Part shown: positions 14,345-24,599 of the stretch, piece by piece | How positions within the stretch are numbered: the first letter of the stretch is position 1 | Layout of the letters: the number at the start of each line of letters is the position of its first letter | Source: Perca fluviatilis | Taxonomy: Eukaryota > Chordata > Actinopteri > Perciformes > Percidae | Direction of reading: 5' to 3' | DNA: 64,000 nucleotides | Assembly (NCBI RefSeq): GCF_010015445.1 | Contig: NC_053114.1 | Span: 18,245,724-18,309,723, forward strand | Position numbers and translations under genes: made by a program | The notes under the pieces: generated by a model | Told to the model about the DNA's origin: nothing | The model's database searches: none | The model's input: the letters and a program-made list of their open reading frames with translations, nothing else

Positions 14345-14540
14345 TGTCAAAGAAAGTCTGGAAGAACATGCAAACTTCACACAAGACTTCACTGGGAAGC
14401 AACCCAGAGGTCATTGTCTCCAGTGCATTCTTGCTGGTGCTTATTTCTGCATTGCAAACCACTGAGCCACCGGGACACTGAATAGTGCTATTGAAAAAGT
14501 CATCATATAGCATGTCGAATTGAAAGTGATGAAAAATCAT
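14345..14540. repeat. higher-order repeat marker segment, copy 3
   Basis: This is the same segment as at 12281 and 13371, starting 974 bp after copy 2. Copies 2 and 3 share more variants (CCACCGGGACACTG, CGAATTGAAAG) than either shares with copy 1, so they are the youngest pair. Confidence 0.8.
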
Positions 14541-16094
14541 AGTATATCATGTCGAGAAAAATAATAAAAAGTCATCGTATAGTATGTCGAAAAAAGTGAT
14601 AAAAAGTCATAGAATAGTATGTCGAAAAAAAGTCATAGTATACACGTCGAAGAAAATTGATAAAAAGTCATAGAATAGTATCTTGAAAAAAGTGATAAAA
14701 AAGTCATAGTATAGTATGTTGAAAAAAAAAAGTAATAGTATAGCAGGTCAAAAAAAGTGATAAAAAGACATAGTATAGTAAGTCGAAAATAGTGATAAAA
14801 AGTAATAGTATAGCATGTCGTAAAAAAGTGATAAAAAGTCATAGAATAGTATGTTGAAAAAAAGTCATAGTATAGCATGTCGAAGAAAATTGATAAAAAG
14901 TCATCGTGTAGTATGTCGAAGAAAACTGATAAAAAGTCATAGTATAGTATGCCGAAAAAAAGTCAAAGTATAGCATGTCGAAAAAAAGTGATAAAAAGTC
15001 GTAGTATAGTATGTCGAAAACAGTCATAGTATAGCATGTCGTAAAAAAGTGATTAAAAAGTCATTGTATAGTATGTTGAAAAAAGGCGGAAAAAAGTCAT
15101 TGTGTAATATAGAGAAAAATGTCATAGCATAGTATGTTTAAAAGGTCATAAAAAGTAAATACAGTATTTAAAAAAAAAGTCATGGTATAGCATGTCGAAA
15201 AAAGTGATAAAAAGTAATTGTATAGTATGTTGAAAAAAAGTCGGAAAAAAGTCATTGTGTAATATAGAGAAAAAAGTCATAGCATGTTATGTTTAAATGG
15301 TATTGAAAAGTAAATACAGTATTTCACAAAAAGTGATAAAAAAGTCATGGTATAGCATGTCAAAAAAGTGATAAAAAGTCATAGTATAGCATGTCGAAAA
15401 AGTGATAAAAAGTCATAGTATAGCATGTCGAAAAAAAGTAATAGTATAGCATGTCGTAAAAAAGTGATAAAAAGACATAGTATAGTATATTGAAAAAAGT
15501 GATAAAAAGTCATAGTATAGTATGTTGAAAAAAAGTCGGAAAAAAGTCATTGTGTAATATAGAGAAAAAAGTCATAGCATAGTATGTTTAAAAGGTCATA
15601 AAAAGTAAATACAGTATTTTAAAAAAACTGATAAAAAAGTCATGGTATGGCATGTAAAAAAACTGATAAAAAGTCATAGTATAGTATGTTGACAAAAGTG
15701 ATTATAGTATGTTGAAAAAAAGTTGGAAAAAAGTCATTGTGTAATATATAGAAAAAAGTCATAGCACTGTATGTTTAAAAGGTCATGAAAAGTAAATATA
15801 GTATGTCGAAAAAAAATCATAGTATAGCATGTCGTAAAAAAGTGATAAAAAGTCATAGTATAGTATGTTGAAAAAGTAATAGTATAGTAGGTCGAAGTAA
15901 TCGCATAGTATGTTGAAAAAAAGTCATAGTATAGCATGTTGAAAAAAAGGGATAAAAAGGGATAAAACAGTAATGGGAGAGTATGTCAAAAATAGTCATA
16001 GACAAACACATTATAAATGCAGAAAACCCTGAAAGAAGCACTAAACTTAAACAGTGATAACACAAAAACTGTAAAAGATAAAAGCTGAATAATT

Positions 16095-16340
16095 TTCTAA
16101 CAGCTGAATATTTTTAAGTTTGAATGACTTCTGTAGGTGAAAGTATGTGGGAGGAGTAGCATTTAGAAGTGGAAAAAGCCTGAAGAGGATATAAAGATTG
16201 CTTCGTTGACTTTCAATGTAGAAAGAAAAAAACTATAACTGGTGGAGAACAGTTGAATACAAGCACAAATGTCCTTAAAGAGCTGAACATTTTGATATTT
16301 GAAGGGTTTTTGTAGCTGAAAGTATGCAGAAGTAGTAGGC
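16095..16340. repeat. pair of diverged direct repeats after the array
   Basis: Two segments of about 58 bp share a scheme of (C/G)AGCTGAA(T/C)ATTTT, TTTGAA, TTTGTAG(C) and TGAAAGTATG, at about 16100 and 16279 (spacing about 178 bp). They look like internal repeats of an interspersed element. No gene is seen. Confidence 0.45.
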
Positions 16341-16632
16341 AACCAAAAATCATACGGAAGAATCGGTTAACAATAGCCTACTCTGAATGCTGCTGGTTTC
16401 AGCTGTTCCTCCAGAGATGTCAGCCATTAGCTATCTTACTATCAGTGATGCAAGAGAGTGAAAGTCAATCTCAATTTCCCTGACACACAACCACCTGGGA
16501 GCTGCGTGTGCTGATCACAGTGAGATGAGGAGAGAAAAACACACGCACAAGTGATTGGTAGGCTAATCAATATCTGCAACAGACCATTTCATCATTTCAG
16601 CAACAAGCTTACGTACTGTATGTCAGAGGTGG

Positions 16633-16634
<2 letters not shown>

Positions 16635-16681
<47 letters not shown>

Positions 16682-16690
16682 TGTGCGTGT
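16635..16690 (+). repeat. (TG)n microsatellite
   Basis: TG dinucleotide repeats with single interruptions (TA, GC) near the 3' end. Confidence 0.95.
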
Positions 16691-17237
16691 CACAGGCTGT
16701 TCCTGTTCCTTGCAGGTGTCCTGGGATATAGAGAATTAGTCACTATTTTCATTAACCACAGTCTCCTCCCTGTCCTCCATCAGGATGCAAATCATTTCAA
16801 GTATACTGCAGTAGCTCTGCACTTTGTTGGATGTAGCTTGTAAATTTACCAGGAAAACGATCACCTTCACAATAATCGTCATCATCTCTGTAAAGCTTGA
16901 TGTGTCTATTGAGAGTTAGGAAAGAATAAAGTAATTAAAGATGGATGTAAACACTGGGAAATATCAAGCTGAATATGTTGCTGCTAAGTTTCTCTCATAC
17001 ACCACCTGTTGCTCTACTGTCAGTTTGTTTTCCCACAACCCAGAGATCCTTGAGGCGACACTTTGTTTGTTAGTCTATTTCCGCTAATACAGTTACATTT
17101 AGAGGATGACTAAAGGCTAAAGAGAGTGCCATCTCCATCAACATCTGTCATATTTGTTAGCATTTACTACAGTGAATAGTAGCTTCAGGGTGTAACGATG
17201 CCTTAACTATCACTTCCTTGCTGTTGTTTTCACTCAC

Positions 17238-17298
<61 letters not shown>

Positions 17299-17299
17299 C
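17238..17299 (+). repeat. (CTAT)n tetranucleotide microsatellite
   Basis: About 15 uninterrupted CTAT/ATCT units. This would probably be a length-polymorphic marker. Confidence 0.95.
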
Positions 17300-17309
17300 A
17301 CTTTAACAT

Positions 17310-17660
17310 TTTGATGAACCCTCTGAGCCATGTATCCTGCTCTAGCAGCTCTGCTCAGCATTGCTCTAAACTAAATGCTAAAGTCAGCATGCTAACATTA
17401 TCACAATAACACTGCTAACATGCAGGTATAATATTTACCATGTTCACTGTTTTAGTTTAGCGTGTTAGCATGTGAATTAATTAGCACTAAACACAAAGTT
17501 GAGGCTGGTGAGAATGCCATTTTGGACGTATGTGGTCTTACCCAACAAACTCAAACTTTTACCTGATGTATTACAATGTATCCTTAGGGGAGCAATGTAT
17601 TTAGTAAATGACATGGCAATAGTTTTTGAGATATTTCACTGAAATCCAAAAATGTATTTA
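17310..17660. repeat. interspersed repeat rich in GCTAACAT/GTTAGCATG motifs
   Basis: The segment holds AAAGTCAGCATGCTAACATT, GTTTAGCGTGTTAGCATG, TTAGCACTAAACACAAAGT and TTTACCATGTTCACTGTTTTAGTTTAG. I recognise this combination from memory as a widespread percomorph repeat. It has no coding frame. Confidence 0.55.
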
Positions 17661-17857
17661 CAGTAAATTTATTAAATCAGAATTTTTTTTTCTAGCAACA
17701 TTTAGGCAGTTTCAGCTGTGTAGTGGAGACAATGTGGAGAGCTCCAGTGTACAGAGTACATACTAAGCTAATTCCAAGGCTCCAGGCTCCAAACTGTGGG
17801 ATGTCAGGCATCTGCTAAATAGATCTGTGGTATCTTTCACTTCAAGTCTACTACAGG

Positions 17858-17981
<124 letters not shown>

Positions 17982-18509
17982 ACTTTAGGAAATATTTTAA
18001 AAAGCGAATTGAATAATACTTTTTTTTACGGTTTCAAACTGTGACAGCTTTGCCTGCTTTTGGCAGAAAGATCGCCTGTGTGTCTATGATCATGCCAATG
18101 TCTTTTAAAAATTGAAAGTTTTTAATATTGTATGGTAAGACACGTCAAAAATGCATACGCAATATGAATATTGCAAACCTACAACCCAGAACTGCATTTT
18201 CCTTGGACCAGCGAGGGGGTATTACTGTATCGTTTTAAGGTATTATAACAGCTTGCCTTGCAGAATCTGATGCACTTCTATGTATTCAGTCTGTTCTTCT
18301 TCTTGAGGCAGTCCATAGTTCTTCATTTGTGGTTTTCGTTAGTCACATGATGTATATTTTCCTTCTCGTTCCATGTATTTCTATTGCTCCATGACAGATT
18401 TATAGAGGCAGGATGCCAGACAGCTTTTAAAATAACTCAGACGTAAGAGCCTTGCAGCAAAAACTTTTGACTGTCCTGCCTTGTCCTGTGATTGACAATC
18501 TGATTGATT

Positions 18510-18511
18510 AC

Positions 18512-18594
<83 letters not shown>
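18510..18594 (+). repeat. (CA)n microsatellite
   Basis: A CA tract of about 85 bp with one AAAC interruption. Confidence 0.97.
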
Positions 18595-18595
<1 letters not shown>

Positions 18596-19254
18596 TATGT
18601 TGTGCTAAAAATCCCAAATGCCAGTGGCCATATTGTCTCTCAGTTTCAGTCCCCTGCTGGATTACCGCTTCATTAAAGAGAGCATTGGTTGCCATGGAAA
18701 CATCTACCAATTTCACCATTGGAAAGATGAATATATATTTAAATTGGGTCACTTATGTAGTAGAAATGTGAAATTATTTTAGAAATTGGTGGCTTCTAGG
18801 CCAAGAAAAGCCAGAAAATGTGTTTTTGGCTCATGTGGATGAAAGACACCAAATCCCAGAATGCACTTGCTTCCCTGCTTTAGTGTCTACTCCCAAGCCA
18901 CGCCTACCCTTTACAGACAGACAGAGAGGCGATCAACTCAACAAGTGTGTTTTATTGTCATTTCAACCATACACACGAAAAAACTTTTCACCATGGCTCA
19001 AGTGGTGTTACACATTTAAAACATATACTTTTTTTCCACAGCTGATACATTATCCGGACTTCTTTCAGCGGATTGATTGATAGCTCCAGAGTGAACAGAA
19101 CTGTGTCCATGGCAACGCTCTGCTATGCATGGCAACGGTGTGTTATCCTTAGCGGTTCTGTTATTAAGGATAAAGCCGATATTATGAAAAAAAAATTTAT
19201 CACGACTGGAATCGACATTGATCTAAAATGAACTGAATGACTGATAACTACAAC

Positions 19255-19719
19255 TGTTCAGATAACTGTTAGCATGCTAACGCTAGCATGCTACGTCGTT
19301 CTCAATAGCAAAGCACTGCTACAAAACACACAAGTTCACCATAATCTACAAAAGAACTACTTACATGTGCTCCCTCATTTAGAAGTCTCCCAGCTAATCC
19401 TGCCTTGTAACTGACCAAAGTTGGAGAAACAGGCTTTCTTTTACTGTCTCTAGAGTTAGCTAGCTGACATGTTCTACATCTGAGCTACTGAGCATGTGCG
19501 AGTGCAATCAAAGATAGTACAGAAGAAGAAGATGAAAAGAGGTCTCACTCTGTAGCTAAAACAGACACCAGGTGAAAAGAGGATCTGCAGCAGTGAGAGA
19601 GAGCTGTGCAGTACAACAAAAATATGGTGTTTTTAGAAAATTAAACCATGTAAACCTATTCTGGTACAACCTTAAAATACAGTTATGAACCTGAAAATGA
19701 GCATAATATGGGCGCTTTA
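19255..19719 (-). repeat. fragment of a common fish DNA element, truncated by another repeat
   Basis: Read on the minus strand it begins TAAAGCGCCCATATTATGCT, then CATTTTCAGGTTCATAACTG, TACCAGAATAGGTTTACATG and TTTAGCTACAGAGTGAG. I recognise this order from memory as an abundant percomorph element that normally starts TTAAAGTGCCCATATTATG. Its terminus is cut exactly where the next palindromic repeat begins (19720), so the second element seems to have inserted at or replaced its end. Confidence 0.55.
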
Positions 19720-19813
19720 GTGTCCATTGTCAGGTATTAATGGACGACGGCGAGGCGTGAACCGTCCGACGCGCAGCCTCCGCCGAAGTCCATTAATACC
19801 TGACAATGGACAC
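19720..19813. repeat. perfect 26-bp inverted repeat (hairpin)
   Basis: The arms at 19720-19745 (GTGTCCATTGTCAGGTATTA…) and 19788-19813 (…TAATACCTGACAATGGACAC) are perfect reverse complements. The 42-nt GC-rich spacer itself partly pairs (CGGCGAGGC against GCCTCCGCCG). Confidence 0.9.
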
Positions 19814-19833
19814 CTCGAAGGGCATTAACCCGC

Positions 19834-20630
19834 TTATACCATGGTCACTTCCCAAATAACATATTTTTAAAACATTAGTTCATATTTTAATTAGTTTTAC
19901 AATCGAAATCTAAAGTTTATCCAAACAATAACTCCGTTTCCCTGGTTACGCCTGACGGTTTGACTAATACCTGGAACAATCATTCCCATCCATCAGGTTC
20001 CAATGCAAACGTTGTTCTCTCCACCAGGAATTAGGAAGAACCTTAGATACGACTTGCCTCCCTTAGCAACCGGAGATATTTACGTATATAGTCCGCTCAG
20101 CTGATAGAACCCTTCAGTTTAGCTACGAGCCAGAAAGCTAACGCTATGCTAGCAAGATCCAAAGTCAATAACATTGTGTACAGTTGGCAATCAGTAAAAA
20201 TAATTTGACAGTATGGTGAACAACAAGACAAGCTAGCTATCAGCCATGTCATTGTCCCCAAAACAATATAACGACTTTTACGAAGAATTTGATCCGCGAT
20301 GTGTAACGTTGCTGTCGGCTGCAGCGGCGCAGCCTGAAGCAGCGAGCTGAGATATGTGAGATAACGTTATTCTCTGTGAAACAAAGTCAGTCCAGAGGGC
20401 CAGTAGAACTTACTTCTTGCAGCCTGTGTGTTTTAGCGCCATCCTGTGGTGTTCAGAGGACGAGTTGGAAATAATAAATCCACATTTCCTTATTGATTTA
20501 ATGTAGCGCATTCATTTAGAACAGTAAACAGTCAGTTTCACCGAACTCCTTTACTAGGTGTCCTACATCACTTTTTAATGGACACCCTGCAGCCAATCAG
20601 AATCGAGTATTCACACAGACCATGGTATAA
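19834..20630. mobile_element. candidate non-autonomous DNA element with 13-bp TIRs
   Basis: TTATACCATGGTC at 19834-19846 is the exact reverse complement of GACCATGGTATAA at 20618-20630. An internal TAATGGACACC (20577-20587) echoes the TGTCCATTA arms of the neighbouring hairpin. This suggests that the hairpin and this block belong to one complex element of about 0.9 kb. No transposase is present. Confidence 0.5.
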
Positions 20631-20639
20631 CAAGAAATA

Positions 20640-21420
20640 ACAGACCGCATTCTACATTAGAATTCAACCAAGCCATGTAATAAAAGAAGGCTAACACATA
20701 GCTACTAGCTTTAGCTCTTGGTGGGCTGTGGTATAAATATCGAGTATAAACACATCCGTAAATTTGCGTGGGATGTAGCTAGAATGGTCGGTATTTTACA
20801 GTCACAAACTCCACCAGCAGTTAGCAGTTAGTTGGATACAAATCACCCCATTTCTGCAACAGGCAGTGCGTGTTAACACAGCCCTCCTCCACTAGTAGTC
20901 TTACCCGGTGACAGAGCAGCAGGCTGGATTGTCCACAGCAATATTTCCACAACAACAAAAACACAGCAGTCTCTGAACTCACGTTGGGAGTTTCGTTGAA
21001 GTTGGATGTAGTCCAGTTTGTTTAATGAGCGGACACTTGCAAGAAGGATTGGTGGAACAGGTGGCCGGCTAGCGTTAGCTTTCCACCAGCACACTCGTTC
21101 AATGCTCCCCGCTGATGAGGTCCGTTTACCGGCCACAGGAATCGAGCACTACCGCTGGTCTCCGTGCAGGCAAAGCTTGCGTAGTGTGTTGAGTATTGCG
21201 TCTGTAATAAAGTGTCCTGCATATTCTCCGGTAGTACACGTGTGTGGTAGTTTGAATGCACATAATTGTTGTTCTAAAATTTCCGTCGGGATGAACAGTT
21301 TCTGCTCCTGCTGAGAAGCTAAGCGAGGATTCAAGATGGCTGACACTCGTTGTTTCCTCGGCAATCTCTGGAAAAAGCCGACAGTCCAACCCCCCTATGG
21401 GCTATGCGGGTGTGGCTCCT
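20640..21420. other. CpG-richer, repeat-like DNA, function unknown
   Basis: This stretch has more CpG than its surroundings and overlapping short open frames on both strands, none recognisable. Its composition and position in a nest of elements suggest another interspersed repeat. I do not see splice-bounded exons. Confidence 0.4.
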
Positions 21421-21450
21421 AAAACTGTCTGTAGTCTTTTGTCTCTGGGC

Positions 21451-21505
21451 AAAAAAGCCTCAGATGACGCAAAAATCGTCATTTTGCGTCATCTGAGGCT
21501 TTTTT
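21451..21505. repeat. perfect 24-bp hairpin with 7-nt loop
   Basis: Arms AAAAAAGCCTCAGATGACGC + AAAA (21451-21474) and their exact complement (21482-21505) enclose ATCGTCA. Such a short perfect hairpin can be an element terminus pair or the fold of a small RNA precursor. Nothing here decides which. Confidence 0.9.
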
Positions 21506-22430
21506 CCAGACCCACAATACAGAGATCTCCCCTCTCAGAGGGACATGAAAATACAAAATACAAAATACAGCACTCAGTGTGAATCAGTGCACCATTGCTT
21601 GTCATTGTAGTCTATCACTGTACTCAGCTTTCATGCCAGTGCCATTTGTTGTTAAATTTGCCTTCTTGCAAAGAATTGGATCCAGAATCAGAAATGCTTT
21701 GATGCAAATTTGTATTGATTCCATTGATTCTTATTTTCAAACTGTGGCTGAAAACTGAAATACTGTAAATATTACACAAAATACATGTAAACAAAAATAG
21801 AATCTATTAGAGTATAAGAAATGAAGAAAAAGAAAAAATCTATTACAGTAAAGTATAAACATCTATTACTGTAGAGTATAAGAAATAGCCACTGCACATT
21901 TTAAGGCCTGCAGACTGACTGCTAATTGAAGATTTGTGTGAAGGAATGTCAAACAGGTGCTTCAGTGATTTCATTCTGATTTAGGGAGTTTCGAATAGTT
22001 AGGAACAGATGGTTTCTGTTTGGTTACCATAGCTATAACAATGGAGTTTGGACCGCTTGAATGACATCCGTGTTAACTGTTCTGCAAAAGGGTGGGGGAA
22101 ATGTGTCAATCCAATTAGAAATGAACCGAGTGGATCCCACTTTCTTTAAGCAGGTCAAAGCAATCAAGAAAAACTGTAAAACACTTTTCATCTTTACAGT
22201 TTGAACAATTTAAGTGACTTCACACTAATCAATAATTTCTTTTAAGAAAAGAGTGAAATTCTTTCACATGAACAATTTATTTTTATAACATAACAGTTTT
22301 TTTAGCAGTTTGCTTCAATAGATATATCATTTTATTTTGCCTGTAGTAGTTTATGTAATGACTGGAAAAAAGGTTAAAAACTAAATAACGTAATAACAAA
22401 GAACATTGGATGTCCTCTCTTGCCATGAAT

Positions 22431-23024
22431 GTGGTGTTTCCATTGCTTCCACTTCAATTACTTTCTAAAAAACAGTAAGAGCGCAGTTTTACTATAGCAA
22501 AGGTAGTGTTTTTCACGTTTTCACAACTGTGTATGTAACCTCAGATATCTTAAACCTGGACATGTTGGTATCTTTCCTCTTTTACTTGTTTCTCTCAAAC
22601 GGTACAATGTATAACTGTTTCCTTCTTATTTGGTGTTTCTTTATTTCCAACAGGCAATTCCAGGCATTATGAGCTTTCCCTATATACTGTATATTCACTA
22701 ACAAGTCTAAAACAAGAAACTATTGCAATCAGCAGTGTTTGAAATGCACCAGGCTGAAATCCATACTGTTTTGAATGTGTGGTTGACAGTATTGACAGCA
22801 GTGTGTTAGCATTTGAACAAAGTGCTGTAGATCCACAGTGTTGCGCAGGTTGTGGTTAAAGCCATGGGATAAGTGTGTAGAGTTTTGAAAACTGTGTTCA
22901 AGCAATGAAAAACGAACTAGAGTCTGGTCCACATGAACTGCTGCTGTGCAGACTGTAGTTAGAGTTTTCCACATGTAGCTCTAGTTGTGCCCACTGTCGT
23001 TTGGCAATCGAAAGAAAACTGTAA
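22431..23024. repeat. dispersed repeat pair, copy 1
   Basis: The segment from GTGGTGTTTCCATTGCTT to GCAATCGAAAGAAAACTGTAA matches 26553-27163 over about 600 bp. Shared landmarks include GTGTATGTAACCTCAGA, CTGGACATGTTGGTATCTTT, GGATAAGTGTGTAGAGTTTT and GCTCTAGTTGTGCCCACTG. The copies differ by substitutions and small indels, for example GGCAATTCCAGGCATTATG only in copy 1. The element class is unknown. Confidence 0.8.
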
Positions 23025-23744
23025 TTTAAACAGGAGGGAATCTTTTTCATCAGTCCGGTCCGTCTGAATAAAACCCAGACTGGAAGGCTCTCTGCCAGTA
23101 AAGGCACTGGATCACAGAGAAACTCTCACCTCATGGCCTTTTCATGCGGCCCGCTTTGCAAAGTCAGCTCATTTGTTTCTCATTGAACATCAGAGGAAAG
23201 CGGTGACGCTCATCCTTACAGGAGCTCTACTTCTTCTTCTTTTAGTCCCCCTTTTCTGCCCGCTTTCCACAGAAGCCAGCATGGAGGTTTCTGTCTGAGG
23301 CCGCAAAGTTTGCTACAGCTGCTAGTCTTTACATCAGTGCTGTTGTTTCTCTTCTTTTCCTGCCCATCCGTTTGTCTGTCAGCACCCGTTTGTGTTTGAC
23401 TAAAGTTATGGAATTAAAAACATTTCCAAAATGTCCAACTCAGCGATTATCTATATATCAACTATTAGGCGTACTACTTTATATTAGTGTTCATTATGTG
23501 CCCGGCACACACAGACTGATAAGACACCAAAAACACAGATGTGTCATTAAAGAACATAAAACTTCTTAAATATAACACTGAAAACAAAGAACTTTGTCTC
23601 CTCTCCCCAGCTCTAAAAATAAATTCTGCAACAAAACAAGTTTTGTTTCCTTCAACCCTTACAGTACAGCCATACACCCTACATGTTACTACTTAACATT
23701 TGTATACTTTACAGTTCTACTCCACTACATTTCGCTATATCTAT

Positions 23745-24240
23745 TTAATAGAATAGAATATACTTTATTGTCCCCTAGGGGAAATTTGTCATGGACTCAA
23801 AAGTGCGTAGTGCATAGTAGTAGCTGCCATTACGGACAATAGATACACGTAAAAAATACAAATAACAGCTAAAAACATACACATAGGCTACATACACACA
23901 GAAATAAAAAAAATGCAGAACACCGGGTTATTGCACACTTCTCAGGCTTATTAACAAATCGTACAATCTATGGAGACTGGAGACTGGAGACTTGTACGAA
24001 GGAGTATTTAAAACGGTTCAATTTAGGTTTAGGGATTCTATACCTTCTGACAGAAGGCAGGAGCTCGTAATCCGTTTGAAGGATGTGAGACAATACTCTC
24101 CACAATACTCTCCGCGCCTGCCTAAGTACAGACCGCTCATAGATAGACTGAAGGGAGAGCTTATCAGTCCTCTCCATCACCTTCATAACAGTCTGTACCA
24201 GGCACTGCTACTTTGATTTGGACTGTGTGGAGAGATTGCC
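23745..24240 (-). mobile_element. minus-strand LINE 3'-end fragment
   Basis: On the minus strand, 24220-23985 translates to a LINE-like C-terminus: RTDKLSLQSIYERSVL, then LPSVRRYRIPKPKLNRFKYS, the latter resembling the 'LPSGRRYR…NSF' end of fish non-LTR ORF2. A 3' UTR follows and ends in GGGGACAATAAAGTATATTC then TATTCTATTAAATAG. The frame is incomplete and the 5' part is missing. The clade is not fixed by this short piece. Confidence 0.6.
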
Positions 24241-24378
24241 GAAACACGCTGTCATCCCATACCTGATAACACTTTCACAATAAGGCTCAATAACTAGTTA
24301 TTAATAATTATAGTAACTACTTATTGGAAAGGGAGACTTATATTTTAGTTTATTGAATATGTAATAGATTAAACTACT

Positions 24379-24578
24379 ACATTTCCTCCCACAATCTAAA
24401 GACATGTAGGTAAAGTGATGCATCTAACATGCCTGTAGGTGTGATTGTAAGTTTGATGGTTGTCAACCCTGTGACAGAATAGTGACCTGTCAAGAGTTGT
24501 GACCGACTCCAGCCCAGAGTGACCTGGGATTGGCTCCTGCCCATTGTGACCCTGCAAAGGATAGATAATGGATGGATG
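24379..24578 (+). repeat. degenerate fish SINE/LINE-tail repeat ending in ATGGATGG
   Basis: The order of motifs is CCTCCCACAATCTAAAGACATG, then CCTGTAGGTGTGA, GTCAACCCTGTGACAGAATAG, TGACCTGGGATTGGCTCC, GTGACCCTGCAAAGGATA and ATGGATGGATGG. It matches a very widespread teleost repeat as I recall it, in degraded form. Confidence 0.6.
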
Positions 24579-24599
24579 GTTTAAACTACCCAGCAGTAT

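Larger units (their letters stand above)
8128..16005. repeat. AT-rich satellite-like tandem array, about 36-bp degenerate unit
   Basis: Excluding two insertions, about 6 kb consists of degenerate tandem repeats. The consensus combines GTCATAGTATAGTATGTCG plus an A-run with GTGATAAAAA, about 36-38 bp in all, and shows frequent half-unit gain and loss. A higher-order structure is superimposed. A non-satellite segment beginning GTCTGGAAGAACATGC recurs at 12291, 13381 and 14355, so the periods are 1090 and 974 bp. A spacer CATTGTGTAATATAGAG recurs at about nine places from 11610 to 15740. The low-complexity open frames on the minus strand (rich in F, Y, T, L) are products of the repeat and not genes. 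Interruptions are the 8225-8624 insert and the LINE at 9344-10970. Confidence 0.9.

Noticed and set aside
11019..16065. Many minus-strand open frames of 60-110 codons rich in Phe, Tyr, Thr and Leu
   Set aside because: They are translations of the tandem satellite unit in one frame. They repeat with the DNA period, lack domains and codon constraint, and break wherever the unit length changes.
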